Shown here piece after piece: positions 43,215 through 51,040 of a stretch of DNA of 64,000 nucleotides. Location: assembly GCA_037200045.1 (NCBI GenBank), contig JBBCHM010000001.1, positions 868,001 to 932,000 of the forward strand, given 5' to 3'. A program made the position numbers and the translations under genes. Under the pieces are notes generated by a model, which did no database searches, was not told where the DNA came from, and saw nothing but the letters and a program-made list of their open reading frames with translations. How positions within the stretch are numbered: the stretch's first letter is position 1; every line of letters starts with the position of its first letter. This DNA is from Rhizomicrobium sp. (GTDB taxonomy: Bacteria > Pseudomonadota > Alphaproteobacteria > Micropepsales > Micropepsaceae).

Positions 43215-43949
43215 ATGACCGACTATCTCGTTCGCCGCGACGGCGGGCGCATCGCCTATGACCGGCATCGGGGAAACGGACCCGGTGTCGTCTGGCTCGG
43301 CGGCTTCAAGTCCGACAGGACCGGCACCAAGTCCCAGGCGCTCGGCGCCTGGGCGCGCGAGCAGGACCGCGCCTTCGTGACGTTCGACTATTACGGCCAC
43401 GGCGCCTCCGACGGCGATTTTCGCGAGGGAACGGTGACGCGCTGGCGGGACGACGGCCTCGAAGTCCTCGACCGGCTGACGGAGGGGCCGCAGATCCTGG
43501 TCGGCTCCAGCATGGGCGGCTGGCTGGCCTTGCTGTTAGCGCTCACGCGGCCCGGCCGCGTGGCGGGCCTGCTGCTGATCGCACCCGCCACCGACTTCAC
43601 GCAGGAGTTGTTGTGGAAATCCTATTCGCCCGACATCCGCCGCCGGATCGAGGAAGAAGGCGAATATCTGTGGCCATCGCTCTACGACGCCGAACCCTAT
43701 CCGATCACCCGCACGCTGATCGAGGACGGCGCCACGCATCTGCTGCTCGGCGGCAAGATCGGCATCGCCTGTCCGGTCCGCATCGTGCAAGGCATGGCGG
43801 ATCCCGACGTGCCGTGGGAGCACGCCATGCGGCTGCTGGACGCGCTTGGCCCCGATAGCGAGATCACGCTGCTGAAATCCGGCGAGCACCGGCTCTCCAA
43901 GCCGCACGAGATCGCGACGATCCTGCGCCTGCTGGAAGCGATGGTGTGA
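43215..43949 (+). CDS. Alpha/beta hydrolase (ABHD10-like acyl-thioesterase family)
   Basis: 244-residue serine hydrolase. Oxyanion segment VWLGGFKSDRTGTK (residues 26-39) is the hallmark of the ABHD10-like group. Nucleophile Ser99 is in GSSMGG, the acid in QGMADPDVPW, and the His in SGEHRLSKPHE. ABHD10 homologues deacylate S-palmitoylated or glucuronidated substrates, but bacterial members are uncharacterised. ATG 43215 begins directly at the conserved N-terminal strand. The stop is one base before the TPR gene's ATG, indicating an operon. Confidence 0.88.
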   Translation: MTDYLVRRDGGRIAYDRHRGNGPGVVWLGGFKSDRTGTKSQALGAWAREQDRAFVTFDYYGHGASDGDFREGTVTRWRDDGLEVLDRLTEGPQILVGSSMGGWLALLLALTRPGRVAGLLLIAPATDFTQELLWKSYSPDIRRRIEEEGEYLWPSLYDAEPYPITRTLIEDGATHLLLGGKIGIACPVRIVQGMADPDVPWEHAMRLLDALGPDSEITLLKSGEHRLSKPHEIATILRLLEAMV

Positions 43950-43950
43950 G

Positions 43951-44694
43951 ATGCGCCTGCCCGTGAAAGCCCTCGCCGCAATGCTCTTCGCAGCGGTCGC
44001 CGTCGGCGCCCATGCGGCGAGCCGCGACCAGTACGACGCCTGCCTGAACCGGGCGCAGAGCGATCCCGCCGGCGCGCTGCTGCAGGCGTCGAACTGGTCC
44101 AAGCAGGGCGGCGGCGCCGCGGCCGATCATTGCGCTGCGCTCGCGCTGGTAGGCCTGCGCCGCTATGGCGAAGCCGCGTCGCGGCTGGACGCGCTGGCGC
44201 GCAGTCCCTTCGCCGCCGATCCGTCGCGCAAGACGGCCCTGTTCGACCAGGCGGGGAATGCCTGGCTCCTCGCCGGCCGCGCCGACAGCGCCGTCGCCTC
44301 GTTCAGTGCGGCGCTCGGCATCGATCCGTTCGACGCCGACCTGTTGGCGGACCGCGCCCGCGCGCTGGCGCTCAAGCAGAATTGGCCGAAGGCGGAGTCC
44401 GATCTCAGCGCCGCGCTGCTGGTCAATCCCGACCGCGCCGATCTCTACGTCCTGCGCGGCAGCGCCCGTCACGCCATGGGCCGCAAGGCGGACGCGCGCG
44501 CCGATTTCGACCGCGCGCTGCGGCTCCAGCCGGGCAACGCGGACGCGCTGGTGGAACGCGGCACGATGAAGTTCGAAGCCGGCGACGCCGCCGGCGCGCG
44601 GGCCGACTGGCAGGCCGTCGTCTCCGCGGCGCCGAACAGCCCGGCCGCGCAAACGGCGCAGCAGCACCTTGCGGATGCCGCGGCGGCGCATTGA
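43951..44694 (+). CDS. Periplasmic TPR-repeat protein
   Basis: 247 residues with a signal peptide (cleavage near AHAAS, about residue 22) followed by tetratricopeptide repeats from about 55 to 235. Repeat consensus residues are visible in DLLADRARALALKQNWPKAE, DLYVLRGSARHAMGRKADAR and DALVERGTMKFEAGDAAGAR. A protein-protein interaction role in the periplasm or outer-membrane face is likely. It follows the alpha/beta hydrolase by one base and ends just before the repeat-rich intergenic region. Confidence 0.85.
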   Translation: MRLPVKALAAMLFAAVAVGAHAASRDQYDACLNRAQSDPAGALLQASNWSKQGGGAAADHCAALALVGLRRYGEAASRLDALARSPFAADPSRKTALFDQAGNAWLLAGRADSAVASFSAALGIDPFDADLLADRARALALKQNWPKAESDLSAALLVNPDRADLYVLRGSARHAMGRKADARADFDRALRLQPGNADALVERGTMKFEAGDAAGARADWQAVVSAAPNSPAAQTAQQHLADAAAAH

Positions 44695-44719
44695 ACTTTT
44701 CACTTTCCGAATTCTCACT

Positions 44720-44846
44720 TGTCATGGCCCGCGAATGCGGGCCACCCAGTTGAGGCAGTGTTCGGTGACGGTCGAGTTGGCTGTGCTCAACTTGGGGCAC
44801 CGGCGCAAGGTGTCACCTGGGTGGCCCGCGTTCGCGGGCCATGACA
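44720..44846. repeat. Palindromic intergenic repeat, family 2, copy 2
   Basis: TGTCATGGCCCGCGAATGCG (44720 onward, continuing GGCCACCCAGTTGA) is mirrored by CACCTGGGTGGCCCGCGTTC ending GGGCCATGACA at 44846. The arms each fold into a GGCCCGCG-loop-CGCGGGCC hairpin. The module is the same as at 43029-43117, 1.6 kb away, flanking the hydrolase and TPR genes. Confidence 0.72.
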
Positions 44847-44867
44847 GTTTTGGATTTGATGACCAAA

Positions 44868-45032
44868 GCCATTTTGGTTTGAAATTGTTCACATAAAAAT
44901 CGTCATTGCCCGGCTTGTCCGGGCAACCCATTTTTCGCGCGGCCAATTGGGTCGCCCGCATAGTCCTAGCGGCAGCGTAGAACGGGTGACGACGATTGCT
45001 TTTCAATGATTCAATCCAAACCGAAACCGCCC
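44868..45032. repeat. Palindromic intergenic repeat, family 1, copy 2 (degenerate)
   Basis: The right arm (44989-45032) reads GACGACGATTGCTTTTCAAT and then GATTCAATCCAAACCGAAAC, the inverse complement of the left half of the unit at 37324. The left arm (GCCATTTTGGTTTGAAATTG at 44868) is a diverged mirror. An inner hairpin GCCCGGCTTGTCCGGGC lies at 44908-44924. Presence of both families side by side suggests these are non-autonomous, scattered chromosomal repeats. Confidence 0.65.
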
Positions 45033-45161
45033 CGGAAAATCGTAGCTGTCGGATAACTCCGCATCGCGCCCGCGAGATTTCGACGTATCCCGCCAAAATA
45101 TTCGCCGCGCCGATAAAGTTATCCAACACATTGATATTACTGCATATTCCCGAATTCTGGA

Positions 45162-45190
45162 TTGACGATCTTTCCATAATACAATAAAGT
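45162..45190 (+). promoter_or_regulatory. Sigma-70-like promoter candidate in the 826-bp gap
   Basis: TTGACG (45162-45167), a 17-bp spacer and TAAAGT (45185-45190) on the plus strand, in a locally A+T-rich stretch. The only reading frame downstream is the 27-codon ORF starting at 45216, so this would drive either that peptide or a small RNA antisense to the 3' end of the queG-like transcript. Confidence 0.35.
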
Positions 45191-45215
45191 CTCCACGCAT
45201 TACTTGAGAACGACA

Positions 45216-45299
45216 ATGTTCGATATTCTTCGCGGCCGCTGGCGTGGCCGCCTCGCCGCCCCGATCCGACGGGACCGCGAGCACAGACAGGGCCTTTAA
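45216..45299 (+). CDS. Possible very small Arg-rich peptide, 27 aa
   Basis: MFDILRGRWRGRLAAPIRRD followed by REHRQGL and a TAA stop. It is strongly basic (9 Arg) with an amphipathic start. A promoter-like element ends 26 bp before the ATG; the only Shine-Dalgarno candidate is TTGAGAA, which is weak. No homologue is recognised. It could be a genuine small protein, or the segment could be a non-coding RNA. Low confidence. Confidence 0.22.
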   Translation: MFDILRGRWRGRLAAPIRRDREHRQGL

Positions 45300-45520
45300 G
45301 GTGCGCGCTCGCGGGCACCGTGGCGGAACGGCAAAAGAACCGGACGCGCAAATTCGTGGCGTTCGCGCGCTTGTCTCTTCCGCAAGGACCGTTGGTTCGG
45401 CGAAGGTGCCGCGTGATTGACCGTTCGGTCTTCCGCCGGCCGGCCTGTCGCGCGATCAGGGCGGATCGACTCTCCGCGCGCCGACTTGGCATCCGCGCGG
45501 ATGCATCGCTTCCGCCTTTT

Positions 45521-46630
45521 TTATGGACTGTATTCCGCCAGCACATCGGCGTCGCGTTCGGATTCCGGAGGGCAGGGCACCGCGACGCCCAACCGCTTGA
45601 GCGCCCACACCGCCATCGCCCGCACCAGCGGCGACGCATCGTCCAGCAGGCGCAGCGCCTCCTCGCCCAACGCCGCGTCGCCGCTATTGCCGATGGCGAT
45701 CAGCACGTTGCGCAGGAAGCGGTCGCGCCCGATGCGCTTGACCGGCGATTTGCGGAACAGGGCGCGGAACGCCGCGTCGTCGAGCCGCGCCAACTCGCGC
45801 AAGGACGGCGCCGTCAGCGTCGCGCGTGCCGACAAAAGCTGTTCGCGTCCGGCCCGCGCGAACTTGTTCCACGGGCACACCGCCAGGCAGTCGTCGCAGC
45901 CATAGATGCGGTTGCCGATCGCTTCGCGGAATTCGCGCGGGATATGTCCCTTGTGCTCGATGGTGAGGTAAGAGATGCAGCGCCGCGCATCGAGCTGGTA
46001 AGGCGCCGGAAACGCCTTCGTCGGACACGCATCGAGGCAGCGCCGACACTGGCCGCAATGATCGTCCTCCGCGTCGTCCGGCGCCAGATCGAGGCTGGTG
46101 AAGATGGAGGCGAGGAACAGCCAGGAGCCGAAGTCGCGGCTGACGAGGTTGGTGTGCTTGCCCTGCCAGCCGATGCCGGCGCTTTCCGCCAGCGGCTTCT
46201 CCATCACCGGCGCGGTGTCGACGAACAGCTTCACCTCGCAAGCGAAGTCCCTGGCGATGCCGCCGGCGAGCCGCTTGAGCTTGGCCTTGATGACGTCGTG
46301 ATAGTCGTCGCCCTGCGCATAGACCGAGATCGCGCCGAGCTCCCGCCGCGCCAGGATGTCGAGCGGATCGTCGGCCGGCCCGTAGTTGAGCCCCAGTACG
46401 ACGACGCTTTTCGCCCCCGGCCACAGCACGTCCGGATGGGCCCGCCGCGCCGCGTCGCGCGCCAGCCAGTCCATCGTGCCGTGCCGTCCGTCGGCGAGGA
46501 AGGCGCCGAGCCGTTCCGGCGCGCGCGCCGGCGCGGCGGCCCGCGCGAAGCGCACCACGTCGAACCCTTCCGCCCGCGCCCGCGCGCCGATCGCGGTCTT
46601 GGGGTCTTCGCTAGATGTCGAGCTCGGCAT
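45521..46630 (-). CDS. queG: Epoxyqueuosine reductase
   Basis: 369-residue cobalamin- and iron-sulphur-dependent reductase that converts epoxyqueuosine to queuosine in tRNA. Visible: the catalytic region [20 protein letters not shown] (Asp139), cluster motif [12 protein letters not shown] (Cys192, 195, 198, 202) and second cluster [13 protein letters not shown] (Cys245, 248, 252) with Cys218. A HEAT-like C-terminal tail ([20 protein letters not shown]) is typical. The start overlaps the GST-like gene's 3' end by 20 bp, so the two are co-transcribed. A QueD-like gene lies 7 kb away. Confidence 0.95.
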   Translation of the reverse strand: MPSSTSSEDPKTAIGARARAEGFDVVRFARAAAPARAPERLGAFLADGRHGTMDWLARDAARRAHPDVLWPGAKSVVVLGLNYGPADDPLDILARRELGAISVYAQGDDYHDVIKAKLKRLAGGIARDFACEVKLFVDTAPVMEKPLAESAGIGWQGKHTNLVSRDFGSWLFLASIFTSLDLAPDDAEDDHCGQCRRCLDACPTKAFPAPYQLDARRCISYLTIEHKGHIPREFREAIGNRIYGCDDCLAVCPWNKFARAGREQLLSARATLTAPSLRELARLDDAAFRALFRKSPVKRIGRDRFLRNVLIAIGNSGDAALGEEALRLLDDASPLVRAMAVWALKRLGVAVPCPPESERDADVLAEYSP

Positions 46631-47255
46631 AGCTCAGTGTCGGCGGCTGGCCCGGCACGCGGTCGGCGAGCAGGGTGCGGAACGAGGGCCGCGACTTGAT
46701 CCGGATGTACCATTCGGCCGCCTGCGGATAATCCGTCCACGGAACTTCGCCGAAATAGTCCAGGCAGGAGAGCTGCGCCGCCACCGCGAGGTCGGCGATG
46801 TTGCAGTCGCGGGCCGACAGGTTGCCGTTGGTGTCGGTCGCCTCGCCCAGCGTCTTCAGCGCGGCCTTCAGCGCCTCGCGGCCGCCCCGGATCACGTTCA
46901 TGTCTGGCGCCGAGCGCTGCGGCGCGCCGGTGTAGCGCTGCGCGCCCTTCTCGAACAGGATGCGCCGCGTCACCTGCTCGTTCAGCGGCCCGCCCGCCCA
47001 GTCGAGCCAGCGCAGGGCCTCGGCCCGCGCCACGGGATCCTCCGGCATCAGCGGATTGTCGGGATAGAGCCCTTCGAGGCGGTCGATGATCGCCCACAGG
47101 CCCGTCGCCCGCGTTCCATCGAGGTCGATGAAGACGGGCAGGTGCGCCAGGGCGTCGTCGGCCAGCACCGGGTCGCAGGCGAGCCGCTTTTCGCCCACCA
47201 GCAGGCGCGCCAGCCGCGAGGCGGGCGAAAGCGTCAAATGAATCAGTTTGCGCAT
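46611..47255 (-). CDS. Glutathione S-transferase family protein
   Basis: 214 residues. The N-terminal thioredoxin-like half is short ([20 protein letters not shown] then LPVFIDLDG) with [20 protein letters not shown] marking the end of the fold, and the C-terminal all-helical GST domain carries [20 protein letters not shown]. The usual catalytic Ser/Cys at the start of helix 1 corresponds to LSPASR. GST-like proteins preceding queG are common in Alphaproteobacteria. It overlaps the queG start by 20 bp. Confidence 0.85.
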   Translation of the reverse strand: MRKLIHLTLSPASRLARLLVGEKRLACDPVLADDALAHLPVFIDLDGTRATGLWAIIDRLEGLYPDNPLMPEDPVARAEALRWLDWAGGPLNEQVTRRILFEKGAQRYTGAPQRSAPDMNVIRGGREALKAALKTLGEATDTNGNLSARDCNIADLAVAAQLSCLDYFGEVPWTDYPQAAEWYIRIKSRPSFRTLLADRVPGQPPTLSYAELDI

Positions 47256-47292
47256 GGCGCGACAATATAAAGCATATTTGCCGCGTGCTGAA

Positions 47293-48054
47293 TTACTTCA
47301 CGCACCAGTCCAGCGCATCGCGCACGACTTGGTGCTGGCGCTCGACCAGCGTGCCGGTGCGGCGGCGCACATAGCGGCCCGGATGCACCGCCTTCCACTG
47401 TTGCGGATTGGGCAGGATGGCGGCGAGCCGGGCCGCCTGCGCCTGGCTCAATTGCGCGGCCGGGATGCCGAAATAGCTCTGCGACGCGGCCTCGGCGCCG
47501 AAATTGCCGTGGCCCCAATCCACCACGTTGAGATAGACGGTCAGGATGCGCTTCTTCGGCCAGAGCGCCTCCATCAGGACGGTGAGATAGGCCTCGGCGC
47601 CCTTGCGGATGACGCTGCGCCAGGAGGTCAGGAACACCTCGCGGGCCGTCTGCTGGCTGAGCGTGCTGGCGCCGCGCAGCGCCTTGTGCCGGACCTGATA
47701 GTCGCGCCAGGCGTCCTGCATTTCCTTCCAGTCGAAACCGTCATGGCTGCAGAAATTCTGGTCCTCGGCCCCGATCACGGCCCGGCCCAGATAGGGCGAG
47801 ATCGCGTCGGCGTCCCGCCACGCGTAATGCACCTCCTCGAAGGTCGCGAGCCTGAGCAGCATCTGCGGCGTGACCGGCACCGGCGCGAAGCGGAAGATCA
47901 GCAGCAGCAGGACCGGCGCGGGCAGGGCGAAGAAGAACAGCACGACCAGGATGCGCCGCACCCAGGGCGTCCCGCGATCCTCCGGGCCGTACCAAAGCCC
48001 GCGCGGGAAACCCCGCGTCCGTCCGGCCGGCGCCTGCTCGTCATCCCCAATCAT
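47293..48054 (-). CDS. mtgA: Monofunctional biosynthetic peptidoglycan transglycosylase
   Basis: 253-residue GT51 enzyme that polymerises glycan strands from lipid II in the periplasm. One N-terminal membrane anchor (residues 33-55) is followed by the GT51 domain with the catalytic Glu in GAEDQNFCSHDGFD (Glu97), and the STLSQQTAREVFLT and KKRILTVYLNVVDWG motifs. There is no transpeptidase domain and the length matches MtgA. Start at ATG 48054 fits the short cytoplasmic arm. It is divergent from uppP, whose product recycles the lipid carrier used in the same pathway. Confidence 0.94.
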   Translation of the reverse strand: MIGDDEQAPAGRTRGFPRGLWYGPEDRGTPWVRRILVVLFFFALPAPVLLLLIFRFAPVPVTPQMLLRLATFEEVHYAWRDADAISPYLGRAVIGAEDQNFCSHDGFDWKEMQDAWRDYQVRHKALRGASTLSQQTAREVFLTSWRSVIRKGAEAYLTVLMEALWPKKRILTVYLNVVDWGHGNFGAEAASQSYFGIPAAQLSQAQAARLAAILPNPQQWKAVHPGRYVRRRTGTLVERQHQVVRDALDWCVK

Positions 48055-48254
48055 GCGCCAGCATAGCAAATTCGCGCCGTGCCGGGGCAAGGAGGACGGT
48101 CCGCCACTTGATGCCGCTGAAGCCCTGGATGCCGGCACGCGAGTCTTTCGACGAATTTACGTCCGGTCGATAAAATCGAATTGAACTTGCCGACGCTGGG
48201 ATGCGAATGTCCGCCCGGCCGCCTTTCCGCGGCTTTGCGGCCGGGGAAATATTT

Positions 48255-49064
48255 ATGAGCGATATCGTCAATTCGGTCTTCCTCGGCATCGTCGAGGGGC
48301 TGACCGAGTTCCTGCCCGTGTCCTCGACCGCCCATCTGCTGGTCGGCGAGAATTTCCTCGGCCTGAACAAGGACCAGTGGGAGGTCTTCACCGTCGTCAT
48401 CCAGTTCGGCGCCGTCCTCTCGGTGGTGGCGGTCTATTGGCGCAAATTCTGGGAGGTCCTGATCGGCCTGCCGAGCCGGCCGCAGGCGCGCCAATTCGTG
48501 CTCAACGTGGTCGTGGCCTTCCTGCCGTCCGCCGTGCTCGGCGTGGTGCTGATCAAGACGATCAACGGCTTCTTGCTGGATCCACAGCGCGCCCTGCCGG
48601 TCATCGCGGCGACCTGGATCGTCGGCGGGATCATCATCCTTCTGTTCGAGCGCATCGCGCCGGTGCCGCGCTACACCGACGGCGACAACCTGCCGCTCAG
48701 CAAGGCGTTCCAGATCGGCCTTTGCCAGTGCCTGGCGCTGCTGCCGGGCGTCTCGCGCTCCGGCGCCACTATCCTCGGCGGCGAGCTGCTCGGCGTGGAG
48801 CGCAAGGCGGCGGCCGCCTTCACCTTCTATCTCGCGGTGCCCACGATGCTCGGCGCCAGCGTCTTCGAGCTCTACAAGCACCGCGAGGCGCTGACCGGCG
48901 CCAATATGCAGATCATCGCGATCGGCTTCGTCGTGTCCTTCATCGTCGCCTGGATCGTCGTGAAGACGTTCATCGGCTTTGTCGGCCGCTTCGGCCTCAA
49001 GCCCTTCGGCTGGTACCGGATCTTGGCGGGCCTCGGGATTATTGCGGTGCTGGCGCTGCGCTGA
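48255..49064 (+). CDS. uppP: Undecaprenyl-diphosphatase
   Basis: 269-residue polytopic membrane phosphatase (BacA family) that releases undecaprenyl phosphate for cell-wall and O-antigen lipid carriers; it also confers bacitracin resistance. Both family motifs are present: VEGLTEFLPVSSTAHL (residues 11-26) and PGVSRSGATILGG, plus Glu/Arg-rich loops. GGGGAAAT lies 7 nt before the ATG. It is divergent from mtgA, and its 3' end overlaps the NDUFA9-like gene by 26 bp. Confidence 0.95.
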   Translation: MSDIVNSVFLGIVEGLTEFLPVSSTAHLLVGENFLGLNKDQWEVFTVVIQFGAVLSVVAVYWRKFWEVLIGLPSRPQARQFVLNVVVAFLPSAVLGVVLIKTINGFLLDPQRALPVIAATWIVGGIIILLFERIAPVPRYTDGDNLPLSKAFQIGLCQCLALLPGVSRSGATILGGELLGVERKAAAAFTFYLAVPTMLGASVFELYKHREALTGANMQIIAIGFVVSFIVAWIVVKTFIGFVGRFGLKPFGWYRILAGLGIIAVLALR

Positions 49065-50013
49065 CGCGCTCGCGAACCAGTTCCTCGTACTGGCCCTTGG
49101 ACCGGAAGCGCCACAGATAGGCCGGCACCTCCGCCTCCACCGAGGTCGGCGTGATGCCGAGCGCGCCAAGGCCATTCTCGCCGGTCACCACATTGTCCGA
49201 TTTGAGCAGGGTCACCTGATCGGGCGTCAGGAGCGGCTTGGGCAGGAATTGCAGGAACAGCGCCTTCAGCGTGGCGAGCGCGAACGGCACCGGCACGAGC
49301 AGGCGCTGGCGCCCGGTCTCCCGCAGCACGATCTGCATCAGCTCCTTGAACGTATAGACCGCCGGCCCGCCGAGCTCGTAGATCCTGCCGCCGAGCGACG
49401 GGTCCTGCGCCAGCCGGGCGATGGCGGCCGCGACGTCGCCGACGAACACCGGCTGGAATCGCGTGTGCCCGCCGCCGATCAGCGGCAGCGCCGGCAGGAT
49501 GCGCGCGAGCGCCGCGAAGCGGTTGAAGAAATCGTCCTCCGGCCCGAACACCAGCGACGGCCGCACGATGGCGGCCTCCGGAAAGGCCGCGCGCACGCGC
49601 TCCTCGCCTTCGCCCTTGCTGCCGGCATAGGCGCTGGCCGCGTCCTTGTCGGCGCCGATCGCGGAGACGTGCACCAGCGTCCGGGCGCCGGCCGCCTTCG
49701 CCGCCTTGGCGATGGTCTCGGCCGCTTCGACGTGCACCGCCTCGAAGCTCTGCTCGCCGCGCGGAGCGAGGATGCCGGTCAGGTTGACGACCGCCTCGGC
49801 GCCGGCCACCGCGGCCGCCACCTCGTCCGCCTCGCGGGCGTTGCAGCGCAGCAGCACGATCTGGCCGACCGTGCCCATCGGCGGCAGGAAGAACCCCGTA
49901 TTGGGATAGCGCACCGCGACGCGGATGCGGTGCCCGGCCTTGGCGAGGGCGCGGATCGTATGGCGGCCGAGAAAGCCCGTGCCGCCGAATACCGTGATCT
50001 GGGACTTGGTCAT
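49039..50013 (-). CDS. NAD(P)-binding protein of the complex I NDUFA9-like family
   Basis: 324-residue atypical SDR. The cofactor motif GGTGFLG is at residues 10-16, an Arg after the second strand (AVRYPN) suggests NADP(H). The family's YAGSKGEGEERVR and RPSLVFGPEDDFFNRFA blocks and the C-terminal helices of NDUFA9-like proteins are present. Alphaproteobacterial relatives are linked with respiratory complex I assembly or stability. It converges with uppP with a 26-bp overlap, so transcripts are antisense over that stretch. Confidence 0.9.
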   Translation of the reverse strand: MTKSQITVFGGTGFLGRHTIRALAKAGHRIRVAVRYPNTGFFLPPMGTVGQIVLLRCNAREADEVAAAVAGAEAVVNLTGILAPRGEQSFEAVHVEAAETIAKAAKAAGARTLVHVSAIGADKDAASAYAGSKGEGEERVRAAFPEAAIVRPSLVFGPEDDFFNRFAALARILPALPLIGGGHTRFQPVFVGDVAAAIARLAQDPSLGGRIYELGGPAVYTFKELMQIVLRETGRQRLLVPVPFALATLKALFLQFLPKPLLTPDQVTLLKSDNVVTGENGLGALGITPTSVEAEVPAYLWRFRSKGQYEELVRERVSAAPAPQ

Positions 50014-50159
50014 GGCCAGCTTCTTAGCGGGCCGGCGGGCTTCGGAAAAGGCCGTGCGATGCCGCGCCGCTCATTCCCGGAAGCAAGCTCGTAAGGTCTT
50101 GGCGGTGCTTCTTCATTGACAGCGCCGGGCGAGGTCCCTAAACATCCGGCCCTTCCATC

Positions 50160-50244
<85 letters not shown>

Positions 50245-50280
50245 GGAAATCATTCCTATAACAGTTGGAGCCGCGACGGT

Positions 50281-50532
50281 TTGCCGAACCGGGGCGACTC
50301 ACGAGGCGCAACCACCCACCTGCGAACAATGTCTCAAATAGCCGCTTCGACTCCCGCAATCTGTTCTCGCTGAAGACGATCAATTGGGTCTTTCCGACCG
50401 GATTCTCGATAAATCGCATTGCGTGGAGGCGGTTCAAGACGTCGAACGATTTCCATGCCCGACATCCGTCGTGGAGCGTCAGATATAGCAGGGCAAGAAC
50501 GGCTTCATCGATTTGGTTTCGTCTGTAGTCAT
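50281..50532 (-). pseudogene. DUF6429-like protein remnant
   Basis: On the minus strand, starting near 50520, the frame reads QIDEAVLALLYLTLHDGCRA, WKSFDVLNRLHAMRFIENPV and so on to RLFETLFA, matching the compact DUF6429 family as I remember it. The expected start ATG-GAC-TAC appears as ATGACTACAGA, one base short, so the start codon is out of frame. Compared with relatives, two residues between SFD and LNRL (usually WD) are missing. Past residue 70 the frame reads into the left attachment site and tRNA without a proper stop. The gene is therefore probably inactivated. Confidence 0.55.
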
Positions 50533-50787
50533 TGGGATGAATCGCCTTTTCCCGGCCTCTTGGAAGCTATCGCGACCCTTGGTCAATATAATATCGTGTG
50601 CCAGGAGTCGGTCACGCCGTATTGCGGCGGCAAGCTGGTAAACCGTGCGCAGCACACGCCAATGGGTTCGAGTCGCCAGAAGCCCGTCGCAGGCGGAAAA
50701 GGCCTCAATCGGGGCTGCATGCAATCGTCTCATTTCAGAGGTTTTGAAGCCGCGCTTTTTGCCGGAAATCCGCGTCACCGACTTCAA
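50479..50787 (-). CDS. Hypothetical small protein in island (uncertain)
   Basis: 102-residue frame beginning MKSVTRISGKKRGFKTSEMR, basic at the start, with a plausible helix LLATRTHWRVLRTVYQLAAA. It overlaps the DUF6429-like remnant at its 3' end and the small conserved protein in antisense at its 5' end. No family is recognised and no strong Shine-Dalgarno is evident. The composition is protein-like but could be accidental. Confidence 0.25.
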   Translation of the reverse strand: MKSVTRISGKKRGFKTSEMRRLHAAPIEAFSACDGLLATRTHWRVLRTVYQLAAAIRRDRLLAHDIILTKGRDSFQEAGKRRFIPMTTDETKSMKPFLPCYI

Positions 50788-51040
50788 CTATCCGATCGGT
50801 ATCGGCGGCAAGTGGCATGGGCGGTATTTTCGCTTCTTCCAGCGCTATCGCGCGAACGGCGCGCATTCGGAAGGCGGGGAGTTCGACGCGCCATTCGCTC
50901 GGCTGGAATATGTGGCGCCAAACCGCTTCGATGTCTCCTGGCATCGTCATACCGGACAGTGGTGGCCACTCCATCGCGGCGTGTCGCTGGACGAGGCGTT
51001 GCGCCTTATGGTGGATGACGGCCACCTGCATCCGCTATGA
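50759..51040 (+). CDS. Small conserved protein coupled to SWIM protein
   Basis: About 93 residues if a TTG at 50759 is the start; the upstream ATG at 50645 would add 38 poorly protein-like residues. The conserved-looking core is LPEIRVTDFNYPIGIGGKWH, YFRFFQRYRANG, FDAPFARLEYVAPNRFDVSW and the end LDEALRLMVDDGHLHPL, which reads like a compact beta-rich fold with several invariant aromatic positions. I do not recognise a named family. Its stop overlaps the SWIM protein start as ATGA, so they are translated together. Confidence 0.6.
   Translation: MPEIRVTDFNYPIGIGGKWHGRYFRFFQRYRANGAHSEGGEFDAPFARLEYVAPNRFDVSWHRHTGQWWPLHRGVSLDEALRLMVDDGHLHPL

Larger units (their letters stand above)
44695..45520. 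other. Long intergenic region (826 bp) with repeats, promoter-like element and a very small ORF
   Basis: This gap between the TPR gene and the 3' end of the queG-like gene holds two palindromic repeat elements (44720-44846 and 44868-45032), then A+T-richer sequence (45040-45215) with a promoter-like TTGACG-17-TAAAGT and a 27-codon reading frame at 45216-45299. From 45300 to 45520 I see no gene of its own; apparent long frames there are shadows of the queG-like gene. Confidence 0.6.

Noticed and set aside
44996..45187. 63-residue plus-strand frame
   Set aside because: It begins inside a palindromic repeat arm and has no ribosome-binding site; composition reflects local A+T-rich DNA.
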